A DNA stretch of 64,000 nt from Muraenolepis orangiensis (lineage: Eukaryota > Chordata > Actinopteri > Gadiformes > Muraenolepididae), in NCBI GenBank assembly GCA_027704905.1, contig CM051013.1, forward strand, positions 12,942,410 to 13,006,409, in the 5' to 3' direction. Each line of letters begins with the position of its first letter. Position 1 is the first letter of the stretch. This document shows, one piece after another, positions 1 to 22,200 of this stretch. Position numbers and translations under genes: made by a program. The notes beneath the pieces are model-generated. The model was not told the origin of the DNA and made no database searches. It saw nothing but the letters and a program-made list of their open reading frames with translations.

Positions 1-630
<630 letters not shown>

Positions 631-1322
631 CAGAGGATGACATGCTGGCTGAAATGCCAGGACATCTTAGCATAATTGAATAGACACACACACACACATA
701 CACAAACAGACAAAAATATCAAAAAAAAACATAACAATACAGACACACACACACTGCTGATAGAAGGCTGAACAACAGGAAGGCAGACAGAAGGTTTTAG
801 GCAGCGATGCAGCAAGACGGATCCTCTGTTCTCCTCCTTCCAGTCAACAGAACAGCATATAATGGGGAAAACCAGGCGTGTGTAGTTTACTATCCTAGCG
901 AGAGACTTTATAAACAAATAAAGGGATTTAAAAATAGTCCATGGACTCTACTTGACGACAGATCTGTTAATTTGCTTAGAACTGATAGCCCCAAAGAGAA
1001 TTTCTAACTAGAGAAGCAGGCAATTGATCCTGTTATTTTATTTTGTCAGCCACACACCCACATGTGTACAGGCGTGAAAACACGCACACGGACACAAACA
1101 CACTCACGCACACGTATACACACACACAAACACATACACAAACTCTTGATTGATTCTTTGTAGTCTTTGAAGAGGAAATATCTTCAGTTCCCTCATCTAG
1201 CTCCCAATCCAGTCTCCTCCACAGCAGACATCTAGGCCGTCATCATCAGCCTGCTGGAGTGCTGAAGATAATCTATAATGAGATCTCAATAATGAGATGA
1301 GATATCAATATATATATATACG

Positions 1323-1366
<44 letters not shown>

Positions 1367-2699
1367 CCTTAATGAACCATTAAATAATCTATGCATACAG
1401 GAAACTATTTTTAGTCTCCGCATGAATGCTCAAAGCTATGTGTGCTAAGTGTGATCTATTGTCTTTATTGCTTCACCGACTAGCTGCAGAAGGAAAGCGT
1501 TTTTCACCCGTATGAAGATGAAGGCTTGTCGTGAAATGGACAGTTCTATCTACAATGTTGATTTTGATTTGCAGTACTGGTCTGTGTCTGGTCTGGATAT
1601 GCATGTGTGGAATGAATGAATGGAATGAAAGATCCCTCATCAATCCAAACCTCACTTTGTACTTTAGAATAATACCTGAAGTGTTCACCAATTCAATTCA
1701 ATCGTCACACTCATCCTTGTGAATGGTCCATTGACGTGGGAATGGTTAATGAGTGTGTTTCCAAGAGGAGAACCACATATGGTGTTTGTCCGTCGTCACC
1801 TCCGAAATACGCTTGCCTTCACCACTTGGGATGGAGACTATATTTAGCAGTGTCACCACTACCACATTTCAGCATGTTGTGGCCCTTAGCGCCACGGGAA
1901 GACAACATCATGACAGTCTCTGGATGATAATGACGACCATGGAGCAACCATTACGCACAGCGGCTCAGATGTTTGTCTCAGGAAGTAGAGCGAGGAACAG
2001 CCAGACAACAGGAGGAGGAGGAGGAGAAGCAGGAAGTGGATCACGAGGGCTTGATGCCTGGTTAGCTGACGGATGAGGCCTGCCGGCCCAAAACTGACCC
2101 AGGTCACCTGTGTTCCCCAGGTCCAGAGTTGAACATCATTTGACCCATATCAAGTCCAAACATCAACCCGTTCCCCTTCTGTACAAACGGCTTTCCTTTC
2201 CCAATGGACCCTCCGAAGCTCAAAGCGTGGTGGGCGTTAGTGTTGAATTATGCTAGGGATGGTGTATCTCTACGTATATCGCACCTTACGGTATGGTTCT
2301 ACATCATTCATCAAAGCCACTGAAAGCAAATGTGGAAGACATGTTTATGTAGAAGAAGTTGGAAGGCACCGAGCACCTCGATGAAACCAAATGGATCGCC
2401 ATAAAATGATTGGTGATTTGGGGCCCGTGCCAGCAAGCGGGTCTCTGTGATTAATTGCGCGTGAGAAGCTAAAAGATCAATCAACTAAAAAGAGACCAGA
2501 GACCACCAGGAACACGTTGAGTTCAATGTAGCACAACCTCTTCAGTCACCAGATAACCAGAGCATTCACATAATGAGTCGACCGCTTAGATTAATGGGAA
2601 CATTTTGAAGCCTTAGTCTCCATGAATGTGTTGTTGTTATTATTGTTGTTGTTGTTGTTCTTCTTCTTCTTCTTCTTCTTTTCCTGCTCGCTCTCCCAG
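631..2699 (+). other. Intron 1 of the NECAB gene; no exon recognised
   Basis: No coding exon or conserved element is recognised here. It contains short CA-rich stretches (about 683-760 and 1076-1140), a TA/GA repeat (about 1308-1365) and a TTG/TTC tract (about 2630-2681) leading into the next exon. Since the exon at 2700 begins inside the first EF-hand loop, this is presumably the 3' part of the intron after the first coding exon, which lies left of the window. Confidence 0.6.
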
Positions 2700-11863
<9,164 letters not shown>

Positions 11864-13199
11864 CGGGGGGGGGGGGAGAGCGGACATCTTGCTACTCATG
11901 ACAACACGAGGAAGAAGAAGAAGAGGAGGAGGAGATGGTGTTTTTCATTTATGATAACAATTAGTGTTTTTATTTTTCAACATTTTACGACATGAACACG
12001 ACTATTTCAGACACATGGTGTAGTGGTTAGAGTGTTTGACTCAATCCTCAAAGGCCAAAGAGGAAACTGAAGGCATGCTACAGCGAGACGCTTCAATGTT
12101 ACCTTCTCCTAAATGAAACGTAACAACACAAATTCGATGTCCGTTGCTTTGGATAAAGGTGTCAAAAATAATAAATTAAAAATAATAATAAAATAATATA
12201 AATAAATAAAATATGATTATGACACTACTACGCTATGCTGTATTTAAAAAAAAAAAAAAAAGGAAACCTTTTGACTGATCCTATGCCATTGTTAGATCCA
12301 GTTCTGGAACATTCTTCTCGCTTGTTATCCATGACTTGATGTGTACGAATAGGCTGTGTGCAAGACAAAAAGATATGTGCATGTTTACTTTACTAATAAT
12401 TTCCCAACGCTTGTTTATTTATATTTATGTTTTAAAAACATCACACAAACGATCACAAACATACCTCACACATGTTTTACTATAAGATGTACTTTATTAA
12501 TCCCAGAAGGGGAAATTGTGTGTGTGAATCTTCCGGAACACATTGAACCAGGAAGCAAAGTAGGCCTGTGGCGTGGATGTCACCCGTTGTTCCTGTGCTG
12601 TTGTGCAACGTTGTCGATAGTGTAAAGCATCTGGGTTCTTTTCCAGAGTGTATGAGAGAGTGGTGATGGAGGCCCACAACGTAACTTATTCAATTATATA
12701 TTTATTATATATATTACGTGTCACCCCAGCGTGTAAACCGAAGACTTACCTAGATATAGTTGAGATGGGGAACTTCTTGTTAGATCGTTTTTGATAATGT
12801 AGGAAGGGATTTGTAATGGTCAGCTGCTGAGATGCGTCCCATGTTCAGTATATACCTGTTTTAAAACGTTAAAGCCATTTTACCTTGAAAGTGACCATTT
12901 GATAACAAAAGAAAGTTGCCACCACATGGAAAAGCAAATGCAAGATTTATTGTATTTTATTGTTTTACTGTACAGAGAAATTCTATTAGAAAGTGATATT
13001 GTCCATAAGGGACGTGTGTACATTTAGATTATGAAGTTGTTTCAGAGCATTAGTAAGTCTGTGAAGTTGTATTGAGCTTTGTGGAATTGTGGAGAAAAAA
13101 ATATAGCATCCCCCTCTCTCTCTTCGAATGGGGGTTTATTTTATGCTCAATATTACAATTGTGATGTAATTGCAGTTTTATTTTTTCGCATGAAATAAA
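11864..13199 (+). other. Probable NECAB 3' UTR with polyadenylation signal
   Basis: No other gene is recognised between the NECAB stop codon and the AATAAA at 13194-13199, which is the best-placed polyadenylation signal before a change in sequence character. The stretch holds an old SINE-like fragment and A-rich tracts. The exact transcript end is inferred. Confidence 0.5.
12015..12165 (+). mobile_element. Decayed tRNA-derived SINE remnant
   Basis: ATGGTGTAGTGGTTAGAGTG resembles a tRNA-like A-box head, and about 130 bases later GCTTTGGATAAAGGTGTC resembles the common fish SINE tail. The B-box region is badly decayed. It probably lies within the NECAB 3' UTR. Confidence 0.45.
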
Positions 13200-13964
13200 G
13201 TTCATGACACAACAGTCCTGTGATGATGTCATCAATACAACAACAACAACAACAACAACAACAACCACAATGTATATACATGTTAAGAGCTGACGTGGGC
13301 TGCTTGAGGAAGCGGCGAGGGCCCCATCTCATCGCTGGGAGAAGATACAGCTCTGCTTCCCTTGCAGTCCAAGCATGGGTGGAGACAGTTCTCTGTAATT
13401 CAATTAGTTCCTGTTACTTAATACATTTTGTATTTTAAACATATGTATAGCTCCTAATATTGTGTCTTAAATAAAGGAGAGGAGAGTTGGTTGAGAGCGG
13501 TGGAGAGGAGAGGGTATAATTTTAGGCGCAAACTTGGCATTAACACACAGTTGTGTAAAGCAGTTCAGCGGTCCAACCACCAGGGGTCAGTGTCGCACTA
13601 AATATGTACTGTGTGAGTAGCTACTGCTGTTCATTCATTCAAGTGTCGAGTCAAGTCAATTATTTATGGGCTATAGCCCTCAATCACAGTTTCTCAAAGG
13701 GCTTTGCAGGCCATAATATGTGTGCATATATGTGGCCTTAGTGTACATATATATACACACACACAGGCCTACATACACACACACATATATATAAATTAAA
13801 AATATATATATAAAATGATTAAACTATGTTTATCAAGTGACATTACATACATTGAATACATTGAAGACGCTGTTGTACTGTTTGCCTTTGAGGACTTGAT
13901 AGTAGCCTACTTGATTGTTGTAGTGTGTAGTGTGTAGTGTAGTGTAGTGTAGTGTAGTGTAGTG

Positions 13965-13999
<35 letters not shown>

Positions 14000-15470
14000 T
14001 GACTATATGCATCTGTTCCCTCCTGCTATGAACGCATTCCTTTATTATAATAATAATATTATTGCAGAACCTCTAAATTAAGTATTGCCAAATATATAAG
14101 ATTGGTCAAATATTGTTTTAGGATTGGCACGCCTGATTTTCTCTGTGCGCAGTGCACACCCCTGTACCCCTGGAAGGAAGGCTGACCGTGTCGAGTGTTC
14201 CATGAGGATGATTCACCGCCCTATAAAAGTTAAAGTTAGAGTTGGTCTACAAGTGTCAATAAGAAGTAATTTTAAGAACTCGTCATCTTAATTGTATGCT
14301 GTTTTTTTTTAATATCAATTACGTCATGTGCAGCCTGTATTCATTCTGTATTACATTTACTCCAATGCCAGCAGGAGTTAACTTAACTTAACTTAACCCT
14401 AACTAACTAACTAACTACCTAACTAACTAACTGCTGATAGGATAAGATGTCCCTTTATAAAAAGCATAGGTTGAATTGTCTACCATTGAATAAAGAGGCC
14501 CACAAAACGAATACTTACATAGTAGTAGGGCTATGTTATGAGCCCACCTAGGCTACATTCCTACAGACCCAGAACAGAAAATCAAACTAACTTTATTCTA
14601 TTAACCTGAAATGAACATATATGCTCAGATTTCATTAAGCAGTTGAAGACACTGGAGCAGTCCAATTGATATAAAGAAAACATTTATTAAACCTATTGTG
14701 CTATCTAGAAATACAATTATTCTTTAAAGTCTGCAACACTTTTTGAATAGGCTTGTACTTTTATTTACATTCTTTTTTTTCTGGTAAAATAAAATCAAAA
14801 CATCATGATAATTCATGGAAGTGACCAAAATAACCTAGAAATATATGAACCCAACACACCCAGCAGACAGTGAGTTCTTGATTGGGTCTTAAACTTGGCA
14901 TGAAGTCACAAAAGTTGATAAGCCACTTGCATCCCTTAACCAAGCCATCGCCAGTTATGGTGGCAATACTGCAATCCCATTAATAAACCCTGACCTCATT
15001 TATTAATAGACTGTACAGATTTCTACTGATAAAATGATGTTACAGTATATAATAAATAATATACATATGTGTTCATTATATTTAAAATGTCTAATTTAAT
15101 GTCAGAGTGACATATATATATTATGTATATATATAAATATATGGATAATTTGTGTAACAAACAACACACACTTAAAGTGCACAGGCTTTAGGATTGTTTG
15201 TTGAGATGTGACTTTAGCGGCATTACAATAGCTAATAATAAACCCTGAATACAGTTGAACACATTCACACCAATTAACCAAAGTTAATATTATCAGTCAG
15301 CATCCACACAAAACGTATGCGTGTATCAGAACCCCCATGTGATATGTGATACATTTGTAAACAACCCCAAAATGCATCCCTGTGTCAATGTGAAATGCAT
15401 ATCGAAACATGTAACTGAGCCTATTGGAGGGCATGCCCATATTGAGGACCTGCCTGCTCTGCAGGACAGT
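13200..15470. other. Intergenic region between NECAB and the myosin gene
   Basis: No coding exon is recognised. It contains (CAA)n at about 13235-13265, (TAGTG)n passing into (TG)n at about 13921-13998, an AACT/AACTT repeat at about 14376-14432, and AT-rich DNA. At about 13576-13593 the + strand reads CCACCAGGGGTCAGTGTC, one mismatch from a CTCF core. Confidence 0.6.
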
Positions 15471-15478
15471 CTCCCCTC

Positions 15479-15537
15479 TATATAAGAATGGGGGAGATGG
15501 AGGAGACGGAAGGAAGATCAGGAAGCTCTCCGTTAGG
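15479..15537 (+). promoter_or_regulatory. Myosin TATA box and first non-coding exon
   Basis: TATATAAG at 15479-15486 is a good TATA box. Transcription would start about 25-30 bases downstream, near 15508, and the short untranslated exon would end at 15537 before a GTAAGC donor. This matches the usual structure of sarcomeric myosin genes: TATA promoter, short non-coding exons, then the ATG exon. The start site is inferred from spacing. Confidence 0.65.
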
Positions 15538-16084
15538 GTAAGCGGCATGTCGCTCTCATGGGCTGCAGCTGTCGGCTGTGTTAGAAACAAGAGCATTTGA
15601 GATGCTTTGAGACTCACATTGATTGCATGTGTACTTTATACAATGTTGTTGATAATGATGATGATGATGATGATGATGAGGATGAGGATAATGACAATGA
15701 TGATGATAATAATAACCAATGCTGATAATCCTAATAATAATAATAATAATACCTTATAGTGATGCATTTTTATTGTATTGAAAGAAATATGATTATGGTT
15801 GCTATGTAGACTAACTACAACACTTACTTTACCGATATTACATCTCTAAATGAACAAGTTTTAAACTCAGTGATGATAGCAGTAATATAATAATAATTGA
15901 ATAGTGCATTATTATAATATTATCATACTTTGTATGATAGGCCATTCATAGTGCTTTACATAGGATCACATTTTGAAGTATAATAGTATTATGGTACTAA
16001 CTAAAACAGTTAGGTAGAACACTAACTAACCTTTAGTATACAATTTACATAATATGACTAATATGCAATATTATTCTACTTTAG

Positions 16085-16126
16085 GAAGAACACTTGGAAA
16101 GTTCCTCTGTGACTGGGAAAGAAATC
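16085..16126 (+). other. Second 5' non-coding exon of the myosin gene
   Basis: A 42-base segment is bounded by TTTAG at 16084 and a GTGAGT donor at 16127, placed as in other vertebrate sarcomeric myosin genes. The next acceptor (CAG at 16246) opens the exon carrying the start codon in good Kozak context (GCCACCATGA). Confidence 0.6.
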
Positions 16127-16258
16127 GTGAGTTTTTAAAGTATTTTATAATGAAGAAAGTTCAGCTGATACATTCTGACCACAGGTGGCTGTGAGTGAAT
16201 GTGGAAGACTAACTGTAACCCTATTACTACCGTTACCTCCGTCCAGTAAGCAGCCACC

Positions 16259-19200
16259 ATGAGCACGGACGCGGAGATGGCCCTTTACGGGAAGGCCGCC
16301 ATTTACCTCCGTAAGCCAGAGAGGGAGAGGATCGAGGCACAAAACAAGCCCTTTGATGCCAAGTCCGCTGCCTATGTGGCTGACGTGAAGGAGCTGTTCC
16401 TCAAGTGTACCATCACCAAGAAGGACGGTGCCAAAATCACCGTGAAACTGCTGGACACCAATGAGGTACACCACGGTTCATCTCTCAGTTAGGGGTGTGT
16501 AAGTTGGAATATTTAAAATGATTAAATGACCTCCCTTTTTTTTCATATTTTAGGAGAGGATAGTCAAGGAAGACGATGTCACCCCCATGAACCCTCCCAA
16601 GTACGACAAGATTGAGGACATGGCCATGATGACCCATCTCAATGAAGCCACTGTGTTGTATAACCTCAAAGAGCGTTATGCAGCATGGATGATCTACGTA
16701 AGATAGCCGGCCTGCTCACTAAAAATGCAGTATTATTCATAATAAGTACTGACAGAACAGTTCAGGTGTTCAAAGCCATGTTGTTCCCTTCAGACCTACT
16801 CTGGGCTGTTCTGCGCCACTGTAAACCCCTACAAGTGGCTGCCAGTGTACGACTCACAGGTGGTAGCTGCCTACAGAGGAAAGAAGCGTATGGAGGCTCC
16901 ACCCCACATCTTCTCTGTCTCTGACAACGCCTATCAGTTCATGGCTACCGGTATGTCTCTCTTCACAATGATAATAATAAATACAAACACGCTATCTTAC
17001 ACACACACACACTCATGTCTGACGTGTAATATTTTCCTTTTTGCAGATAGGGAGAATCAGTCTGTCTTGATCACGTAAGTTTGGCTTTGGCTTTAGCGTG
17101 TTATATATTGAAAAAGTATGATTGAGAACTTCCTTAATTAAATGCATGTTTTCCATAACCAGTGGAGAATCTGGTGCCGGAAAGACTGTGAACACCAAGC
17201 GTGTCATCCAGTACTTCGCCACCATCTCAGTTTCTGGTGGAGAGAAGAAAAAGGAAAACAAAATGCAGGTAAGAAGTCACTGGTTTATGGAGCAAGAAGT
17301 TCACTTTGGACACGTTGGACTACTCTTATTCTTTCTCTCTCTCGCCCCACGCTAAATGACAGGGATCTCTGGAGGACCAGATCATCGCTGCCAACCCCCT
17401 GCTGGAGGCTTACGGTAACGCCAAAACCGTGAGGAATGACAACTCCTCTCGCTTTGTAAGTATGGAGCACTTTTAGCCTGTGAATCTTCATCACTTGATC
17501 GATCATTCTAAGGGAGTATAACCAACATCATCCAAACAGGGTAAATTCATCAGGATCCATTTCGGCACTACTGGCAAACTGTCTAGTGCTGATATTGAGA
17601 CATGTAAGTATCCATTTCAAACGATGAATACATTCCAACTCTTGGATGAGCACTTGTTTACATATGATCTTTTTAGACCTGCTGGAGAAGTCCAGAGTGA
17701 CATTCCAGCTGCCTGAAGAGAGAGGCTACCATATCTTCTACCAGATGATGACCAACCACAAGCCTGAAGTCATTGGTAAGAGGATTATGAGCCTGGTAAC
17801 ATAATTCTTGCCCTGCATTTATTCATACAGAGACCCTTTAGTAGTGAATGAGCCCGTTATTGGTAGTTCATCTCAGATCCATGTGAGGGTAAACTGGACT
17901 TTAATGGACTTCCTGGAGTCATTACCATTGCCATTGCGCTGTTCATAATGCTGCAATCACTACGCAGCTGCACTACTGTCACTTTAAAATGCTTTTTGCA
18001 CCATATGTATATATCATCCACCCTATTATACAACAATTGTGAGTATTGTTGTAGACATTCAGAATGCAGGAGCGAATGGGGTGTAAGCATTCCACTGTAC
18101 TTGTTACACAAAAATAGAATCTTGAATCTTGCATCTTGAGTAAAGCCATGACACATTACACGATAAGTACAAACTACATGGCAAATGTAACCATTGAGTC
18201 CTGTTTTAATCACCAGAGATGACTCTCATCACCACCAACCCCTACGACTTCCCCATGTGCAGTATGGGTCAGATCACTGTGGCCAGCATCGACGATAAAG
18301 AGGAGCTGGATGCCACTGATGTGAGCTTGACTTTCACCACACTTTTTGTCTCCCTCCAAAACATGCTTCAGTAGTTGCAAATGCACATCTCCATGACTAC
18401 TAATAAGATACGTCTTTTGAACACACAGAGTGCTATTGACATCCTGGGCTTCGTTCATGAGGAGAAGATGGCAATTTACAAGTTCACTGGTGCAGTGCTT
18501 CACCACGGTAACATGAGGTTCAAGCAGAAGCAGCGTGAGGAGCAGGCTGAGCCAGATGGCAACGAGGGCAAGTACCTTTCCTCTTACTGAGGGCTCACGT
18601 TTGGAGTGATTTAGATTAAAGGATTGTACATCATTGTAAAATGCCGTAAGAGATGTGACTGTTGCATGCAAAATAATAAATATAGTCCATGTTGCTTTCA
18701 CAGAGGCTGACAAAATTGCCTACCTGCTGGGCCTGAACTCAGCTGATATGCTGAAGGCTCTCTGCTACCCCAGAGTGAAGGTTGGGAATGAGTACGTCAC
18801 CAAAGGACAGACTGTAGCTCAGGTACACAAGGAGCAAGGCGGGATTCAGCCCAAACATACAAACAATTTGTCATTGTTGGAAATACACTTAAGTAACCAA
18901 AATCAAAGCTCACAGTACTCTTTCAAGTACAAAATAATATGTTTGTAATTATAATGTCTTGCAATGTCTGCTTTTACAAAGGTCAAAAACTCAGTGAGTG
19001 CCCTGGCCAAGTCTATCTATGAGAAGATGTTCTTGTGGATGGTCATCCGTATCAACCAGATGCTGGACACCAAGCAGCCAAGACAGTACTTCATTGGAGT
19101 GCTGGATATTGCTGGTTTTGAGATCTTTAATGTGAGCTGATCATTAACAAATTTTCATTTAAAACATTTCTGGATTTCAACATCTTATTTACTTGAGATT

Positions 19201-22200
19201 AAGTTGAATTAACTTCTTTCAAACTAACAGTTCAACAGCATGGAGCAGCTGTGCATCAACTTCACCAATGAGAAACTGCAACAGTTCTTCAACCACCACA
19301 TGTTCGTCCTGGAGCAAGAGGAGTACAAGAAGGAGGGTATCATCTGGGAGTTCATTGACTTCGGAATGGACTTGGCTGCCTGCATCGAGCTTATTGAGAA
19401 GGTACACAATAATATATAGAGATAATACCATTATACACTGTGTGTTTCAACATTCCTTTTCATAACACTTTGGTGTGTTTACTTCTACTCAGCCAATGGG
19501 CATCTTCTCCATCCTTGAAGAGGAGTGCATGTTCCCCAAGGCTTCAGATGTGACCTTCAAGAACAAGCTGTTTGACCAGCATATGGGCAAAACCAAAGCA
19601 TTTGAGAAGCCGAAGCCTGCCAAAGGCAAGGCTGAGGCCCACTTCTCCCTGGTGCACTACGCTGGAGTGGTGGACTACAACGTTACGGGCTGGCTGGACA
19701 AGAACAAGGACCCCCTGAACGACTCTGTGGTTCAACTGTACCAGAAATCTGGAGTTAAACTGCTGCCTGTCCTGTATCCTACTGTAGTTGAAGGTACAAT
19801 ATCATTTGGAATACATACAATTTTGTCAATTTCAAGTATTACCGTATATACAGCACAAATTGCTTTTGTCATTTAAAGCATATGAAAATCTCACTTTTTG
19901 ATAACAGAGGTTGGCGGCGCAAAGAAGGGAGCCAAGAAGAAGGGTGGTTCCATGCAAACTGTGTCTTCACAGTTCAGGGTAAGAATTTTGCTTCATCTGG
20001 ACTCTATATCTCTATATCTCTAAATCTAATGCCATTTCATGAAGATATTTCTCATTGTCACCATGGTGTTGAATGCATCTTCTTGTATCTACAGGAGAAT
20101 CTGGGCAAGTTGATGACCAACTTGAGGAGCACCCATCCTCACTTTGTGCGTTGCCTGATTCCAAATGAGTCCAAGACTCCAGGTACAATGACACCAGTGT
20201 CTGCATGAAGTAAGGTGATGGGTTGATTGTTATTCAATGGCATTATTAACATATGCAAATACATTTTAACAGGTCTTATGGAGAACTTCCTGGTTATCCA
20301 CCAGCTGAGGTGTAACGGTGTACTGGAGGGTATCAGAATCTGCAGAAAGGGCTTCCCAAGCAGAATCCTCTATGCTGACTTCAAGCAGAGGTAGCCATTC
20401 ATTAACCAGTATATGTTACAATGGGCTTTGAAAAATACTGTGTGATTATTTGATAACTGATATCACCATGACCTCCAAGGTACAAAGTACTGAACGCCAG
20501 TGTCATCCCTGAGGGACAGTTCATTGACAACAAGAAGGCTTCTGAGAAGCTGCTTGGCTCAATTGATGTGAATCACGAGGAGTACAAATTTGGCCACACC
20601 AAGGTAAACATCAAACACTCTTCTGCATTAGATACTGTATATTGAGGACATTCCAAGCAAAACCAGAATGCCTGAATGCCTTTTGCTATCTCCTTCCAAG
20701 GTGTTCTTCAAGGCTGGTCTGCTGGGTACTCTTGAGGAGATGCGAGATGACAAGCTGGCAATCCTGGTCACAATGACTCAGGCTCTCTGCCGTGGATATG
20801 TCATGAGGAAGGAGTTTTTGAAGATGATGGAGAGGAGGCAAGTTGAAGATTCAACATAATCCTGTTTTGTACAATATACTACTAATGATAGTCTTATAAC
20901 AATGAATAATATTCATAAAAAACACATTTCTACTATCATTCTTCCATAGGGAAGCCGTCTACACTATTCAGTACAATGTCCGCTCATTCATGAATGTCAA
21001 ACACTGGCCATGGATGAAGGTGTACTACAAGATCAAGCCTCTTCTGAAGAGTGCCGAGACTGAGAAGGAGCTTTCCCAGATGAAGGAAAACTACGATAAG
21101 ATGAAGATAGATCTGGCCACTGCCCTACAAAAGAAGAAGGATCTGGAGGAGAAGATGGTCTCTCTTGTGCAGGAGAAGAATGATCTGCAGATGCAAGTGG
21201 CCAATGTATGTGGATATATATTGTTAAGTTTACCACAAAATTATAGGTAGAAACATGAAATGCATTCATTCTTTGTTTTATATTGTGAAATAGGAAGGAG
21301 ATAATCTGTCAGATGCTGAAGAAAGATGCGAGGGTCTTATCAAGAGTAAGATCCAGATGGAGGCCAAACTCAAGGAGACAAGTGAGAGACTGGAGGATGA
21401 GGAGGAGATCAATGCAGAGCTGACTGCCAAGAAGAGGAAGCTGGAGGATGAATGCTCTGAGCTGAAGAAGGACATTGATGACCTGGAGCTCACTTTGGCC
21501 AAAGTGGAGAAGGAGAAACATGCCACTGAGAACAAGGTTTGTAAATAATACATCTGGAATGAAGAAGAAAGTAACTAAAAGGTTTTGAAAACATTTATTT
21601 AACTACCTACTGTTCCCAAATTAGGTGAAGAACCTGACTGAGGAGATGTCCTCTCAGGATGAAAGCCTTGCCAAGCTGTCAAAGGAGAAGAAAGCCCTCC
21701 AAGAGGCACACCAGCAGACTCTTGATGACCTGCAGGCAGAGGAAGACAAAGTCAACACTCTGACCAAGGCCAAGAGCAAGCTGGAACAGCAAGTCGATGA
21801 TGTACGTTTATTTGATTGTATACTATTATTATGCATGTATAGAATTATATGCATTGTATAATAACCAGCACATGTTGAAATATGCAGCTTGAAGGTTCTC
21901 TGGAGCAAGAGAAGAAGCTCCGTATGGACCTTGAGAGAGCCAAGAGAAAGCTTGAGGGTGATCTGAAACTGGCCCAGGAATCCCTCATGGACCTTGAGAA
22001 CGACAAGCAGCAGTCTGATGAGAAGATTAAGAAGTAAATCTACATTTGCATTGTTCATAATATAGTTCAGAACACTAACAGTGTAATTTGAGAGATGTGT
22101 TACATTTTCATCATTCATCAAATCATTTCAAATTCATTTCACAGGAGGGAATTTGAGACCAGCCAGCTTCTAAGCAAGATTGAGGATGAACAGTCCCTGG

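Noticed and set aside
807..1007. 66-codon frame
   Set aside because: No recognisable motif, no consensus splice sites and no relation to NECAB.
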